NCBI RefSeq assembly: GCF_004362805.1
Contig: NZ_SNYF01000009.1
Span: 124,001 to 188,000, forward strand
Source of the DNA: Algoriphagus boseongensis
GTDB lineage: Bacteria; Bacteroidota; Bacteroidia; Cytophagales; Cyclobacteriaceae
Reading direction: 5' to 3'
DNA: 64,000 nucleotides
Within the stretch, counting starts at the first letter, position 1, and every line of letters starts with the position of its first letter. Of this stretch, positions 9,764 to 18,879 are shown piece by piece. The translations under genes and the position numbers were made by a program. The notes under the pieces were generated by a model. The model had not been told where the DNA came from. It searched no databases and saw only the letters and a program-made list of their open reading frames with translations.

Positions 9764-10324
9764 TTAAACCTTCATTATATCTGCTTCTTTCTTGATCAGC
9801 AGCTCATCAATTTTGGTAGAATAGGAATCAGTGAACTTCTGAACTTGCTCTTCTGCTCTTTTAACCTCATCCTCAGAAGCACCTTCTTTTTGAAGTTTTC
9901 TTAAAGATTCGTTGGTGTCTTTTCTTACGGAGCGGATGGAGATTTTTCCGTTTTCGCATTCATGTTTGGCTTGCTTCACCAATTGGATTCTTCTTTCCTC
10001 TGTCAATGCAGGAATAGTCAAAATGATGATTTCACCATTGTTTTGAGGAGCCAATCCCAAATCAGAATTGATGATGGCCTTCTCGATTTCCGAAATCAGG
10101 TTTCTCTCAAAAGGTTTGATGGCCAAGGTTCTTGCATCAGGAGTAGTTACTGAGGAAACTTGATTAAGCGGGGTAGGGGAGCCGTAATATTGCACCATGA
10201 TCCCATCCAAAAGATTGGGCATAGCTTTTCCAGCTCTGATTTTTACCAATTCTGAAGCAGTATGGTCTACTGCTTTTTGCATGAGCTCTTTCGCTTCGTC
10301 TAAGAATAATTCGATTTCTTCCAT
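9764..10324 (-). CDS. frr: Ribosome recycling factor
   Basis: The 186-residue product matches RRF in length and sequence. It has the N-terminal helix with ELVKIRAGKAMPNLLDGI, the domain II segment (VQYYGSPTPLNQVSSVTTPDARTL), and C-terminal helices with EERRIQLVKQAK and the SIRSVRKD motif. RRF works with EF-G to split post-termination ribosomes for reuse in the cytoplasm. It lies 13 bases after pyrH on the same strand, a widely conserved pairing, and is followed by a strong terminator, so the two genes form one unit. Confidence 0.98.
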   Translation of the reverse strand: MEEIELFLDEAKELMQKAVDHTASELVKIRAGKAMPNLLDGIMVQYYGSPTPLNQVSSVTTPDARTLAIKPFERNLISEIEKAIINSDLGLAPQNNGEIIILTIPALTEERRIQLVKQAKHECENGKISIRSVRKDTNESLRKLQKEGASEDEVKRAEEQVQKFTDSYSTKIDELLIKKEADIMKV

Positions 10325-10337
10325 GATTTTAGTGCGT

Positions 10338-11045
10338 TTATGCAGTGATCAATGTTCCGATTTCTTCTCCCTGAACCAACTTGCTAAGGTTTCCAGATTT
10401 GTTCATGTCAAATACGATAATCGGAAGGTTGTTTTCCTGGCATAGCGTAAAGGCAGTCATGTCCATGACGCTAAGGTTTTTCTCATATACCTCTGAAAAG
10501 GTAATATTTTGATATTTGGTTGCGGTGGAATCTTTCTCAGGATCGGCTGTGTAAACACCGTCTACTCGGGTTCCTTTCAATACCACGTCTGATTCAATTT
10601 CGATGGCCCGAAGTGCGGCAGTAGAATCAGTAGTAAAATAAGGATTACCGATTCCTGCACCAAAAATTACAATTCGGCCTTTTTCCAAGTGACGAATTGC
10701 TCTTCTTCGGATAAATGGTTCGCATACACTTTCGATTTTGATTCCAGACATCAATCGGGTATACATTCCATTTTGTTCCAAGGCACTCTGCAAAGCCATG
10801 GCATTGATCAGCGTGGCAAGCATTCCCATGTAATCTCCCTGAACTCTGTCAATTCCTGATTTTTCTGCCTGAACCCCTCTAAAAATATTTCCGCCTCCGA
10901 TGACGATGGCTATTTCAACACCAAGGTCTTTTACTTTTTTGATCTCGTCGGCGTATTGTTGAAGGATGCTTGAGTCGATTCCGTACTTTTTTTCACCCAT
11001 TAGGGCCTCTCCGCTTAGTTTCAGCAGGATTCGTTTGTATTTCAT
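10338..11045 (-). CDS. pyrH: UMP kinase
   Basis: This 235-residue amino-acid-kinase-fold enzyme phosphorylates UMP to UDP with ATP in pyrimidine nucleotide synthesis. Visible motifs are the N-terminal [13 protein letters not shown], the glycine-rich [24 protein letters not shown] and [15 protein letters not shown]. Length and motifs match the bacterial hexameric enzyme, which is typically activated by GTP and inhibited by UTP. It is the first gene of the pyrH-frr pair, with a TATATTTG element about 110 bases upstream. Confidence 0.98.
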   Translation of the reverse strand: MKYKRILLKLSGEALMGEKKYGIDSSILQQYADEIKKVKDLGVEIAIVIGGGNIFRGVQAEKSGIDRVQGDYMGMLATLINAMALQSALEQNGMYTRLMSGIKIESVCEPFIRRRAIRHLEKGRIVIFGAGIGNPYFTTDSTAALRAIEIESDVVLKGTRVDGVYTADPEKDSTATKYQNITFSEVYEKNLSVMDMTAFTLCQENNLPIIVFDMNKSGNLSKLVQGEEIGTLITA

Positions 11046-11153
11046 GTATTGGTGTATTGATTCTAAAGTTTGGGCCTTTCGAAAAAGGAATCTTTGGATT
11101 TTAATTCTTTCAAATTTGATCGAATAATCCCCAATGGAGACTCAACAATCTGA

Positions 11154-11161
11154 CAAATATA
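11154..11161 (-). promoter_or_regulatory. Putative -7 element of the pyrH-frr promoter
   Basis: The minus strand reads TATATTTG, an exact TAnnTTTG match, giving a leader of about 100 bases before pyrH. The -33 region is not a good TTTG match. No other feature was seen between pyrH and the biotin-carrier gene. Confidence 0.45.
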
Positions 11162-11268
11162 ATTTCTTCATCTCAGAATGCTAGAATCAGAAGAAAAAAT
11201 GGCTAGCCACGAATGAGATTTGAGAATGGTGGACTTTAGGAAAAAGCTTTTTAAGGTGATAAAATCTA

Positions 11269-11763
11269 TCAGAACTGGATCAGAACCTGATTTTTTTCCA
11301 CACTCTGCTTCAGGCTGACTTTCACTTCTTTTACTACTCCATCCCCAGGGGCTTTGATGATATTTTCCATTTTCATGGCTTCCAAAATCAAAACGATATC
11401 TCCTTTCTTCACCTGATCGCCAGCCTTTACCTTTAAATCCAAGATCAATCCGGGCATAGGTGCTTTGATGTCTTTTACCACACCTGCGCCGGCAGCACTC
11501 ATTCCCATTTTCTCCAACAAAAGATCAAATCTGTCTTTCAGTTCTAGCGTTGCTACCTGATGACCAAGGCGGATTCGTATGGTTTTGGATTCTCGATCGA
11601 TGGAAACTAATTCAGCCTCCAGAGACTCCTTTCCACGGATGAGATGAATTCTTCGCTCATCGATCCATTTGATATCTAATGGAAGAGTTTGGTCGTTGAC
11701 CAAAATAGAATCACCGTTTTTTTGAACTTGAAAACTGATGTCTTTGAGATTAACTGAAAACAT
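11269..11763 (-). CDS. Biotin/lipoyl-containing carrier protein (biotin carboxyl carrier subunit)
   Basis: The 164-residue product ends in a biotinyl domain (about residues 90-164) with the canonical EAMKMEN motif, so Lys131 should be the biotinylated residue. The domain starts with IKAPMPGLILDLKVKAGDQVKKGD. The N-terminal 80 residues resemble the small beta-rich linker found in carrier subunits of acyl-CoA or oxaloacetate-type carboxylases. No carboxylase or carboxyltransferase gene is adjacent: upstream and divergent is an aminopeptidase, downstream is pyrH. The partner enzyme (probably propionyl- or methylcrotonyl-type) must be encoded elsewhere; it could also serve a pyruvate-type carboxylase. 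Confidence 0.85.
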   Translation of the reverse strand: MFSVNLKDISFQVQKNGDSILVNDQTLPLDIKWIDERRIHLIRGKESLEAELVSIDRESKTIRIRLGHQVATLELKDRFDLLLEKMGMSAAGAGVVKDIKAPMPGLILDLKVKAGDQVKKGDIVLILEAMKMENIIKAPGDGVVKEVKVSLKQSVEKNQVLIQF

Positions 11764-11826
11764 TACTGCTATTTTGGGGTCAAATTAATTTATGGAAGTG
11801 TTGAACTACCAAGATTTTCCCCAAAT

Positions 11827-14460
11827 ATGAAACAATTGCCTTCCACTCCCAAAGGGAATTCCACCTTGAATTTTAAAATCGCTACCGTATTCTTTTTGTT
11901 TTTGGCTTTGCTTTCCTGTAAATCCGAAAAAGTAAGTACTCAAAAAGAACCTTCAGCCCAATCTGTATTTAATACTGAAGTGTCCAACGAGGATAGTCTT
12001 GAAAGACTAAAAACGCTTCGAGCCAAGGAGTCGGCGATTGGAAATTATAGGGCAAGCGCCAAAAGAGATTTTGATTTGTTGCATACGGATTTGGAATTGG
12101 CATTTGATTGGGAAAATCAGGCTGTAATCGGTAAAGCAAAATTGAAGCTTAAGCCATTTTTTTATCCCCAGAAAGAGCTGATTTTGGATGCAAAGGATTA
12201 TGATGTCGGAGCGGTTTTTTTTATCAAAAACGACTCAACTCAAAAGGTGAATTATGGATACAATGAAAAGCAACTTTTAATCTATCTGCCTCAGGAATTA
12301 ACAGAAAAGGACACATTTGGAGTCGAGATTAATTATCGGGCCTACCCGGAAAGAAATTCAGGAAATGGGTCTGAGGCCATCTCAGATACCAAAGGATTGT
12401 ATTTCATCGATCCTTTGGACACTATTCCAGGTAAGCCAAGAATGATCTGGACACAAGGGGAGACCGAGCACAATAGCAAATGGTTTCCGACTATCGACAA
12501 GCCTAACGAGAGAGCAACTCAGCTATTTAAGCTGACAGTTCCAGATTCATTAGTCACAGTCAGCAATGGGGTTTTGGTAAAAAGTGAATCCCTTGGAGAT
12601 GGTTTAAGAAAAGATTATTGGGAAATGACTTTGCCACATGCTCCGTACTTGGCGGCCATTGCAGTAGGTGACTTTGGAAAAGCGGAGGATAGATTCAGAG
12701 ATATTCCTTTGGGCTATTATGTAGAAAAAGGATATGAAAAAGGTGCGGCTAAAGTATTTGCCAACACACCCGAGATGATTGGGTTTTTCGAGTCCAAACT
12801 GGGAGTGAATTACCCTTGGCCTAAGTATGATCAAATTGTTGTCAGAGACTTTGTGTCTGGGGCAATGGAGAATACCACTGCGTCGATTTTCATGGAAAAT
12901 CTGCTTTTGGATGAAAGAGAGGCCATCGATTCAGAGTGGGATTACATCATTGCCCATGAGCTATTTCATCAATGGTTTGGGGATTTTGTCACTACAGAAT
13001 CCTGGTCTAATCTTACCTTGAATGAAGCTTTTGCCAATTACAGCGAGTATTTATGGAATGAATATAAGTATAGTAAGGATGAGGCTGCGCTGAAATTAGT
13101 TTCAGAAATGGAAGGGTATTTTGCTGAAGCAGAGACCAAACAGGTGAATCTTATCCGATTTGAATATGAGGATAACGAGGACATGTTTGATGCACACAGC
13201 TACAACAAAGGCGGAGTGATTCTTCATATGCTCCGTCAAAAAGTAGGGGATGAAGCATTTTTCAAGGCTTTAAATCTTTATTTGAATCAAAATGCATTTC
13301 AGTCTGTAGAAGTGCATGATTTAAGATTGGCGTTTGAGAAAGTTACCGGAGAGGATTTGAATTGGTTTTTCAATCAATGGTTTCTTGATAAAGGACACCC
13401 GGAGTTGATTTTTGACGTGGATTATTCTCAGCCGGAAAATATTCTGATTTCAGTTTTTCAAGTTCAGGATCCAATGCAGAGCCCCGTTTTTCAATTTCCT
13501 CTGGAAGTAAGCTGGTACGAGGATGGTGAAAGGAAGCGTAAGACATTTTTTGTGAATGAGTCTTTTCAGCAGTTTACCCTGGAAAATAAAAATCCAGTGA
13601 GTCAAGTCTATCTAGACGAAGGGAAAAACCTGCTTGCCAGAAGAACCCAAGAAATGTCTCCTTCCCAATATTTGCGGCAATTGAAAGAATCTAAATTGGG
13701 TGTGGCCAGGTATGAAGCCTTGGATAGCCTGATTTCAAAAGGAGAAGAGGAGCTATTGTTTGAGGCAATTCCTTTTGCGCTTCAAGATTCATTTTGGGCA
13801 GTGAAAGAAAATGTCTTGGGTTTTTTGCAGTCAGATTCCAGTTGGGGGCAAAAGATTGAAGGCATTGAATCTGGAATTTTGAAAATCGCAGAATCAGATC
13901 CGAAAAACTCCGTCAGAGCTGCAGCTTTAGATGTATTTGCAACTTGGGACGCAGATAAATATTCTCCAATATTCAAAAAGATGGTACAAGAGCCGTCCTA
14001 TCTAGTGGCAGGTTCTGCTTTGGCAGGATTGGTTCAAAGTGGGGAAAATGCCTTGGACGATGAGGAAATTGTTTATTTTGAAAAGGAGACAAATTTTAGA
14101 ATGATCATTCCATTGGCAGAATATTTTCTAGAAAATGAGGTAGCAGGAAAAGGAAATTGGTTTTTTGAGAAGGTAAGAAGCCTCAATGGAGAAGGGTTAT
14201 ATTTTTTTCTGGGGTATTTCGGGGAATATTTTTCAAGAATGCCTGATGAAGGAAAAGAAAATGCATCTGCTTATTTATTGAATCTCATGAAAAATCAGAC
14301 GCAGAATTATATCCGATTAGGTTCTTTTCAGGCTTTAATGGGATTTGCGGATGATCAGGAGATAGTCAAGAAAATTCAACAAGTAGCCAGTGAAGAAAAA
14401 GACCTGCAGTTGAGAAATTACTACAATTATTACCTGGAAGCTCTAGTTGATGAAAATTAA
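11827..14460 (+). CDS. M1 family zinc aminopeptidase, lipoprotein
   Basis: The 877-residue product has a lipoprotein signal ending in LLSC (Cys31), so it is probably anchored in the outer or inner membrane facing the periplasm. The M1 catalytic signature is intact: GAMEN at residues 345-349 (N-terminal amine recognition) and HELFH at 377-381, followed 18 residues later by the third zinc ligand Glu400 in NEAF. An N-terminal beta-saddle precedes it. The C-terminal third, after about residue 620, is helical and HEAT-like. M1 enzymes remove N-terminal residues from peptides. The gene is monocistronic and divergent from the biotin-carrier gene. Confidence 0.93.
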   Translation: MKQLPSTPKGNSTLNFKIATVFFLFLALLSCKSEKVSTQKEPSAQSVFNTEVSNEDSLERLKTLRAKESAIGNYRASAKRDFDLLHTDLELAFDWENQAVIGKAKLKLKPFFYPQKELILDAKDYDVGAVFFIKNDSTQKVNYGYNEKQLLIYLPQELTEKDTFGVEINYRAYPERNSGNGSEAISDTKGLYFIDPLDTIPGKPRMIWTQGETEHNSKWFPTIDKPNERATQLFKLTVPDSLVTVSNGVLVKSESLGDGLRKDYWEMTLPHAPYLAAIAVGDFGKAEDRFRDIPLGYYVEKGYEKGAAKVFANTPEMIGFFESKLGVNYPWPKYDQIVVRDFVSGAMENTTASIFMENLLLDEREAIDSEWDYIIAHELFHQWFGDFVTTESWSNLTLNEAFANYSEYLWNEYKYSKDEAALKLVSEMEGYFAEAETKQVNLIRFEYEDNEDMFDAHSYNKGGVILHMLRQKVGDEAFFKALNLYLNQNAFQSVEVHDLRLAFEKVTGEDLNWFFNQWFLDKGHPELIFDVDYSQPENILISVFQVQDPMQSPVFQFPLEVSWYEDGERKRKTFFVNESFQQFTLENKNPVSQVYLDEGKNLLARRTQEMSPSQYLRQLKESKLGVARYEALDSLISKGEEELLFEAIPFALQDSFWAVKENVLGFLQSDSSWGQKIEGIESGILKIAESDPKNSVRAAALDVFATWDADKYSPIFKKMVQEPSYLVAGSALAGLVQSGENALDDEEIVYFEKETNFRMIIPLAEYFLENEVAGKGNWFFEKVRSLNGEGLYFFLGYFGEYFSRMPDEGKENASAYLLNLMKNQTQNYIRLGSFQALMGFADDQEIVKKIQQVASEEKDLQLRNYYNYYLEALVDEN

Positions 14461-14524
14461 TTGGTTGATAATGAAAATCTTGATCGAAGGTTGAGTAAAA
14501 AAAAATGATTTTTAGAACCGACTC

Positions 14525-14555
14525 TTTGATACTTTAATAAAAGGCTATAATTTTG
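14525..14555 (+). promoter_or_regulatory. Promoter of tRNA-Tyr
   Basis: TTTG at 14525-14528 and TAATTTTG at 14548-14555 are separated by exactly 19 bases, a full match to the Bacteroidota primary-sigma consensus. It lies about 50 bases before the mature tRNA-Tyr. Confidence 0.85.
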
Positions 14556-14606
14556 CCATCCGTTAAGGTTACAAGGGTTTCAAATTCTTGAAATTTTAAC
14601 GCAGTT

Positions 14607-14689
14607 GGGGGAATACCAAAGCGGCCAACTGGGACGGACTGTAAATCCGTTGACTTATGTCTTCACAGGTTCGAATCCTGTTTCCCCCA
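14607..14689 (+). tRNA. tRNA-Tyr (anticodon GTA)
   Basis: An 83-base cloverleaf can be drawn. Acceptor arm GGGGGAA pairs with TTCCCCC, the anticodon stem ACGGA/TCCGT encloses GTA (14641-14643), and the T arm is ACAGG/CCTGT around TTCGAAT. The long variable arm is as expected for a bacterial tRNA-Tyr. The 3' CCA is not encoded, so it must be added by nucleotidyltransferase. Confidence 0.97.
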
Positions 14690-14694
14690 CATAA

Positions 14695-14727
14695 ATTGTC
14701 TGATTGTAAAATTTTTTTCTAATTTTG
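14695..14727 (+). promoter_or_regulatory. Promoter of tRNA-Gly, tRNA-Thr and tuf
   Basis: TAATTTTG at 14720-14727 matches the -7 consensus exactly. ATTG at 14695-14698 may be the -33 element, with a 21-base gap. It sits about 35 bases before tRNA-Gly, so the tRNAs and tuf could be co-transcribed. Confidence 0.6.
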
Positions 14728-14761
14728 CAGGGCAAAAAAAAATCCGGTACGCCGGACACAA

Positions 14762-14834
14762 GCGGGAGTAGCTCAGTTGGTAGAGCGGCAGCCTTCCAAG
14801 CTGCAGGTCGCGGGTTCGAGCCTCGTCTCCCGCT
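14762..14834 (+). tRNA. tRNA-Gly (anticodon TCC)
   Basis: A 73-base cloverleaf has acceptor stem GCGGGAG/CTCCCGC, discriminator T, D-arm GCTCAGTTGGTAGAGC and anticodon loop CTTCCAA with TCC at 14795-14797. CCA is not encoded. It is 28 bases upstream of tRNA-Thr. Confidence 0.97.
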
Positions 14835-14862
14835 CTGTGCTTTTTAGCACATTGAAGTGAAA

Positions 14863-14934
14863 GCCGACGTAGCTCAGGGGTAGAGTACTTCCTTGGTAAG
14901 GAAGGGGTCACGGGTTCAAATCCCGTCGTTGGCT
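14863..14934 (+). tRNA. tRNA-Thr (anticodon GGT)
   Basis: A 72-base cloverleaf has acceptor GCCGACG pairing with CGTTGGC (one G-T pair), discriminator T, and anticodon loop TTGGTAA with GGT at 14895-14897. CCA is not encoded. It lies 57 bases before tuf, a conserved bacterial arrangement. Confidence 0.97.
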
Positions 14935-14991
14935 CAACACAGAAATTATTATCTAAACATATCTTTAAACTTAAACTGAGGATTTTCACGC

Positions 14992-16179
14992 ATGGCAAAA
15001 GCAACCTTCGACCGTTCCAAGCCGCACGTTAACATCGGTACGATTGGACACGTAGACCATGGCAAGACTACTTTAACTGCCGCCATTACTACCGTATTGG
15101 CTAAAAAAGGTCTTTCTGAATTGAGAGATTTCTCTTCTATTGACAACGCTCCTGAAGAGAAAGAAAGAGGTATTACTATCAATACTTCGCACGTAGAATA
15201 TCAGACTGAAAAGAGACACTACGCTCACGTAGACTGTCCTGGTCACGCTGACTACGTTAAAAACATGGTTACTGGTGCTGCCCAGATGGACGGTGCTATC
15301 CTTGTAGTAGCAGCAACTGACGGACCTATGCCTCAGACTAGAGAGCACATCCTTTTGGCTCGTCAGGTAGGTGTGCCTCAACTAGTAGTTTTCTTGAATA
15401 AAGTTGACATGGTTGACGATCCTGAATTGCTTGAACTAGTTGAAATGGAAGTAAGAGAATTGCTTTCTTTCTACGAATTCGACGGAGATAATATCCCAGT
15501 AATCGCTGGTTCTGCACTTGGTGCATTGAACGGTGAAGAGAAGTGGGTTGACACTGTAATGCAATTGATGGATGCAGTTGATTCTTACATTCCTCTTCCA
15601 GAGCGTTTGGTTGACAAAGATTTCTTGATGCCTGTTGAAGACGTATTCTCTATCACTGGTAGAGGTACTGTAGCCACTGGTCGTATCGAGAGAGGTGTTG
15701 TTAACTCTGGTGATCCAGTAGACATCATCGGTATGGGTGCTGAAGGCCTTAAGTCTACAGTAACTGGTGTTGAGATGTTCCGTAAGATCCTTGACAGAGG
15801 TGAAGCTGGTGATAACGTAGGTTTGTTGTTGAGAGGTATTGAAAAATCTCAAATCAAGCGTGGTATGATCATCTGTAAGCCAGGTTCTGTTAAGCCTCAC
15901 GCTCACTTCAAAGCTGAAGTTTACGTACTTTCTAAAGAAGAAGGTGGACGTCACACTCCATTCTTCAACAAGTACAGACCTCAGTTCTACTTAAGAACTA
16001 CTGACGTAACTGGTGAGATTAAACTTCCAGCAAACGTTGAAATGGTAATGCCTGGTGATAACGTAACTATCGAAGTTACTTTGTTGTCTGCAGTTGCTTT
16101 GGAAAAAGGTTTGAGATTTGCGATCAGAGAAGGTGGTCGTACAGTAGGTGCCGGTCAGGTAACTGAAATTCTCGACTAA
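14992..16179 (+). CDS. tuf: Elongation factor Tu
   Basis: The 395-residue GTPase delivers aminoacyl-tRNA to the ribosome. All G-motifs are present: GHVDHGKT (residues 19-26), the switch I segment [13 protein letters not shown], and NKVDM. Domains 2 and 3 follow, with [12 protein letters not shown] and a C-terminus of [10 protein letters not shown]. Length equals the family norm. It follows two tRNA genes and precedes tRNA-Trp-secE. Codon use is strongly biased, as expected for a very highly expressed gene. Only one tuf copy lies in the window, and none is next to fusA. Confidence 0.99.
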   Translation: MAKATFDRSKPHVNIGTIGHVDHGKTTLTAAITTVLAKKGLSELRDFSSIDNAPEEKERGITINTSHVEYQTEKRHYAHVDCPGHADYVKNMVTGAAQMDGAILVVAATDGPMPQTREHILLARQVGVPQLVVFLNKVDMVDDPELLELVEMEVRELLSFYEFDGDNIPVIAGSALGALNGEEKWVDTVMQLMDAVDSYIPLPERLVDKDFLMPVEDVFSITGRGTVATGRIERGVVNSGDPVDIIGMGAEGLKSTVTGVEMFRKILDRGEAGDNVGLLLRGIEKSQIKRGMIICKPGSVKPHAHFKAEVYVLSKEEGGRHTPFFNKYRPQFYLRTTDVTGEIKLPANVEMVMPGDNVTIEVTLLSAVALEKGLRFAIREGGRTVGAGQVTEILD

Positions 16180-16201
16180 TCCATTTAACTATAAATTAAC
16201 G

Positions 16202-16240
16202 ATGCGATCCCGAAGAAATTTTGGGATCGCATTTGTTTCT
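16202..16240 (+). terminator. Terminator after tuf
   Basis: ATGCGATCCC (16202-16211) pairs with GGGATCGCAT (16223-16232) across an 11-base loop, followed by a T-rich run. The 3' end overlaps the -33 element of the next promoter. Confidence 0.8.
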
Positions 16241-16262
16241 AAAGACATTATTCCTAATTTTG
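16232..16262 (+). promoter_or_regulatory. Promoter of tRNA-Trp, secE, nusG and the rpl genes
   Basis: TTTG at 16232-16235, a 19-base gap and TAATTTTG at 16255-16262 give a full match to the consensus. The TTTG element is made from the tail of the tuf terminator. It lies about 28 bases before tRNA-Trp. Confidence 0.85.
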
Positions 16263-16290
16263 CGTTCCCTTTTGGGGAGCGTTCATTCAC

Positions 16291-16361
16291 ACGGGCATAG
16301 TTCAATGGCAGAATAGCGGTCTCCAAAACCGTTGATGGGAGTTCGAATCTCTCTGCCCGTG
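16291..16361 (+). tRNA. tRNA-Trp (anticodon CCA)
   Basis: A 71-base cloverleaf has acceptor ACGGGCA/TGCCCGT, discriminator G, and anticodon stem GCGGT/ACCGT around CTCCAAA with CCA at 16323-16325. The 3' CCA is not encoded. Placing tRNA-Trp directly before secE is a conserved bacterial order. Confidence 0.97.
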
Positions 16362-16376
16362 CAGCAGTTATTGACT

Positions 16377-16565
16377 ATGAATCTAAAAAACTTTGTCCTC
16401 GAATCATACGATGAAATGAAGAACAAGGTCACTTGGCCAAAGTTCTCTTTTCTTCAAAATAGTGCAGTATTGGTACTAGTAGCATCACTGATCTTTGCCC
16501 TGTTTATTGGTGTAGTTGATCTAGGGTTCGAAAATATCATGACATGGTTTTATGATTTATTTTAA
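16377..16565 (+). CDS. secE: Preprotein translocase subunit SecE
   Basis: The 62-residue product is the small single-span type of SecE: an amphipathic N-terminal helix with the conserved EMKNKVTWPKFS, then one membrane helix (VLVLVASLIFALFIGVVDLG). SecE clamps SecY in the SecYEG export channel of the inner membrane. The start chosen is the ATG at 16377. The frame extends upstream to 16332, but that part lies inside tRNA-Trp. The gene is 15 bases after the tRNA and 13 before nusG. Confidence 0.96.
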   Translation: MNLKNFVLESYDEMKNKVTWPKFSFLQNSAVLVLVASLIFALFIGVVDLGFENIMTWFYDLF

Positions 16566-16578
16566 TTGACATTACAGA

Positions 16579-17136
16579 ATGGCTGAACATAAATGGTACG
16601 TCCTCAGAGTAGTGGCAGGACAGGAAAAAAAGACAAAGACTTATCTGGAGAATGAAATCTACAGACAAAAGTTGGATGAATTTATTCCTGAAGTGCTTAT
16701 TCCTTCTGAGAAGGTATATGAGATGCGCAACGGCAAAAAGCGTGTAAGGGAAAGAAACTTCTTTCCAGGTTACGTTTTAGTCAATGCGGATCTCTCCAAT
16801 GGAGAAGCCAATCACGTAATAACAAGCATTCCGGGAGTAATCGGGTTTCTTGGATCAAACCAGGGGGGAGCTTCCAAAACCCCTGAACCATTACGACAAT
16901 CAGAAGTCAACCGTATCTTAGGAAAGGTTGAAGAGATTGATGAGTTTGCCGAGAAACAAGATACGCCATTTATAGTCGGAGAGGCCGTTAAAGTAATGGA
17001 CGGTCCCTTCAGTGGTTTTACCGGGACAATTGAGGAGATATTTGAGGAAAAGAAAAAGCTTAATGTTATGGTTAAGATTTTCGGCCGAAATACTCCTGTA
17101 GAATTAAACTTTATACAAGTAGAAAAACAAGACTAA
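16579..17136 (+). CDS. nusG: Transcription termination/antitermination factor NusG
   Basis: The 185-residue product has the NGN domain ([20 protein letters not shown], then FFPGYVLV) and a C-terminal KOW domain ([13 protein letters not shown]) joined by a linker of about 20 residues. NusG binds RNA polymerase, supports processivity and links it to Rho or the leading ribosome. It lies between secE and rplK, the conserved order. It is complete and of ordinary length. Confidence 0.98.
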   Translation: MAEHKWYVLRVVAGQEKKTKTYLENEIYRQKLDEFIPEVLIPSEKVYEMRNGKKRVRERNFFPGYVLVNADLSNGEANHVITSIPGVIGFLGSNQGGASKTPEPLRQSEVNRILGKVEEIDEFAEKQDTPFIVGEAVKVMDGPFSGFTGTIEEIFEEKKKLNVMVKIFGRNTPVELNFIQVEKQD

Positions 17137-17139
17137 GCA

Positions 17140-17583
17140 ATGGCTAAGGAAATCACTGGTTATGTAAAACTACAAGTGAAAGGTGGCCAGGCTAACCCGT
17201 CACCTCCAGTAGGTCCAGCTCTTGGTTCCAAGGGTTTGAACATTATGGAGTTCTGTAAGCAGTTCAATGCACGTACCCAAGACAAAATGGGAACTGTATT
17301 GCCTGTATTGATTACAGTGTATTCTGACAAGTCTTTTGACTTTGTAGTAAAAACTCCTCCAGCTGCAAATATGCTGTTGGAAGCTGCGAAAATCAAAAGC
17401 GGTTCTGCGGAGCCTAACAGAAAAAAAGTTGGTTCTGTCACTTGGGATCAAGTGAGAGTAATCGCTGAGACGAAAATGCCTGACCTAAATGCTTTCAAAG
17501 TTGAGTCTGCCATGAAAATGGTAGCTGGTACTGCGCGAAGCATGGGTATCACAGTATCTGGTAAAGCCCCTTGGGAAGTATAA
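17140..17583 (+). CDS. rplK: 50S ribosomal protein L11
   Basis: The 147-residue product has the proline-rich N-terminal signature ([19 protein letters not shown]) and a C-terminal 23S rRNA-binding domain ending near [13 protein letters not shown]11 forms part of the GTPase-associated centre and is the thiopeptide and RelA-stimulation site. It begins 3 bases after nusG and precedes rplA by 10 bases, as in most bacteria. Confidence 0.99.
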   Translation: MAKEITGYVKLQVKGGQANPSPPVGPALGSKGLNIMEFCKQFNARTQDKMGTVLPVLITVYSDKSFDFVVKTPPAANMLLEAAKIKSGSAEPNRKKVGSVTWDQVRVIAETKMPDLNAFKVESAMKMVAGTARSMGITVSGKAPWEV

Positions 17584-17593
17584 TAAATAAACA

Positions 17594-18292
17594 ATGGCTA
17601 AGTTAACAAAAAAGCAAAAAGAAGCTCTTTCTAAGTACGACCCAAGCCAAGTGTACTCCCTGGAGGCTGCTTCTTCACTGGTTAAGGAAATCACCACTAC
17701 CAAGTTTGATGCTTCTGTAGATGTAGACGTTCGTTTGGGCGTTGATCCTCGGAAGGCTGATCAGATGGTAAGAGGCGTTGTCGCCCTTCCTCACGGTACT
17801 GGTAAAGACATCAAAGTATTGGTGCTTTGTACTCCTGACAAAGTTGCGGAAGCCACCGAAGCAGGTGCAGATTACGTAGGTTTGGACGATTATATTGCTA
17901 AAATCGAAGGCGGATGGACTGACGTAGATGTCATCATCACTATGCCTAACGTTATGGCAAAAGTAGGTAGGTTAGGTAGAGTATTAGGTCCTAGAGGCTT
18001 AATGCCAAACCCTAAATCAGGAACAGTTACTCTAGAAGTAGGTAAAGCAGTAAGAGAAGTGAAAGCCGGTAAAATCGACTTTAAGGTTGATAAATTCGGA
18101 ATCATTCACGCAGGTGTTGGTAAAGTGTCCTTCACTCCTGAGCAAATTCAGGACAATGTGAAAGAACTTATCATGACTATTTCTAAGCTGAAGCCTTCAT
18201 CATCTAAGGGTACATATTTCAAAAGTATTCACATCTCCAGCACCATGTCTCCGGGTATTGCTGTAGACAAGGGGAGCATCCAAGGTATTTAA
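17594..18292 (+). CDS. rplA: 50S ribosomal protein L1
   Basis: The 232-residue product carries the L1 signature [13 protein letters not shown] and the repeated alpha/beta domains. L1 builds the mobile stalk next to the E site that helps release deacylated tRNA. In many bacteria it also represses translation of the L11-L1 message; no such site was identified here. Its stop codon is joined to the rplJ start by the TAATCATG pattern. Confidence 0.99.
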   Translation: MAKLTKKQKEALSKYDPSQVYSLEAASSLVKEITTTKFDASVDVDVRLGVDPRKADQMVRGVVALPHGTGKDIKVLVLCTPDKVAEATEAGADYVGLDDYIAKIEGGWTDVDVIITMPNVMAKVGRLGRVLGPRGLMPNPKSGTVTLEVGKAVREVKAGKIDFKVDKFGIIHAGVGKVSFTPEQIQDNVKELIMTISKLKPSSSKGTYFKSIHISSTMSPGIAVDKGSIQGI

Positions 18293-18294
18293 TC

Positions 18295-18837
18295 ATGACT
18301 AGAGACGAGAAAAAAGTAATAATCGACAGTCTGACTGAGAAGCTGAAGGAAAGCCCTTTCTTCTACATTACTGATGCTTCTGGATTTTCGGTAGCTGAAG
18401 TAAATGCGTTCAGAAGAACTTGCTTTGAAAAAGGAGTTGAGTACAAAGTGTACAAAAACACCTTGATCGCTAAAGCACTTGAAAATCTGGATGCAGACTA
18501 CTCCAAATTGGTGAGTGGTGCATTGAAAGGGTTCTCTGGAATTATTTTCTCAAAAGAGACTAGTAATCTTCCAGCAAAAGTATTGCTGGATTTCAGAAAG
18601 AAACAAGGTAAAAAAGAGTTTAGACCGGTATTCAAAGGTGCAGGGATCGATTCAGATGTAATTCTGGGCGAAAACAACCTTGAGATGCTTTCTAATCTTA
18701 AATCTAAGCAAGAATTGTTGGGTGATCTTATCGGATTGCTACAGTCTCCTGCTAAAAACCTCGTATCTGCATTGCAGTCTGGTCAAAACAACATCACTGG
18801 TGTTCTTAAGACTCTTGCTGATCGAGAAGCAAAATAA
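18295..18837 (+). CDS. rplJ: 50S ribosomal protein L10
   Basis: The 180-residue product has the N-terminal rRNA-binding domain (FFYITDASGFSVAEVNAFRR, KVYKNTLIAKAL) and a C-terminal helical tail that holds L7/L12 dimers. It is the base of the ribosomal stalk that recruits translation GTPases. The start is 2 bases after rplA. A 42-base gap leads to rplL. Confidence 0.98.
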   Translation: MTRDEKKVIIDSLTEKLKESPFFYITDASGFSVAEVNAFRRTCFEKGVEYKVYKNTLIAKALENLDADYSKLVSGALKGFSGIIFSKETSNLPAKVLLDFRKKQGKKEFRPVFKGAGIDSDVILGENNLEMLSNLKSKQELLGDLIGLLQSPAKNLVSALQSGQNNITGVLKTLADREAK

Positions 18838-18879
18838 TTTTATCAAAATCATTCAAAAACAAATTAAATAATTAATACG

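Noticed and set aside
14663..15004. Minus-strand open frame across tRNA-Tyr, tRNA-Gly and tRNA-Thr
   Set aside because: It runs antisense through three good tRNA genes. Apparent similarity to database proteins of this kind usually comes from mis-annotated tRNA complements.
15436..15954. Minus-strand open frame of 172 codons inside tuf
   Set aside because: Created by the strong codon bias of tuf, which avoids stops on the other strand; no other support.
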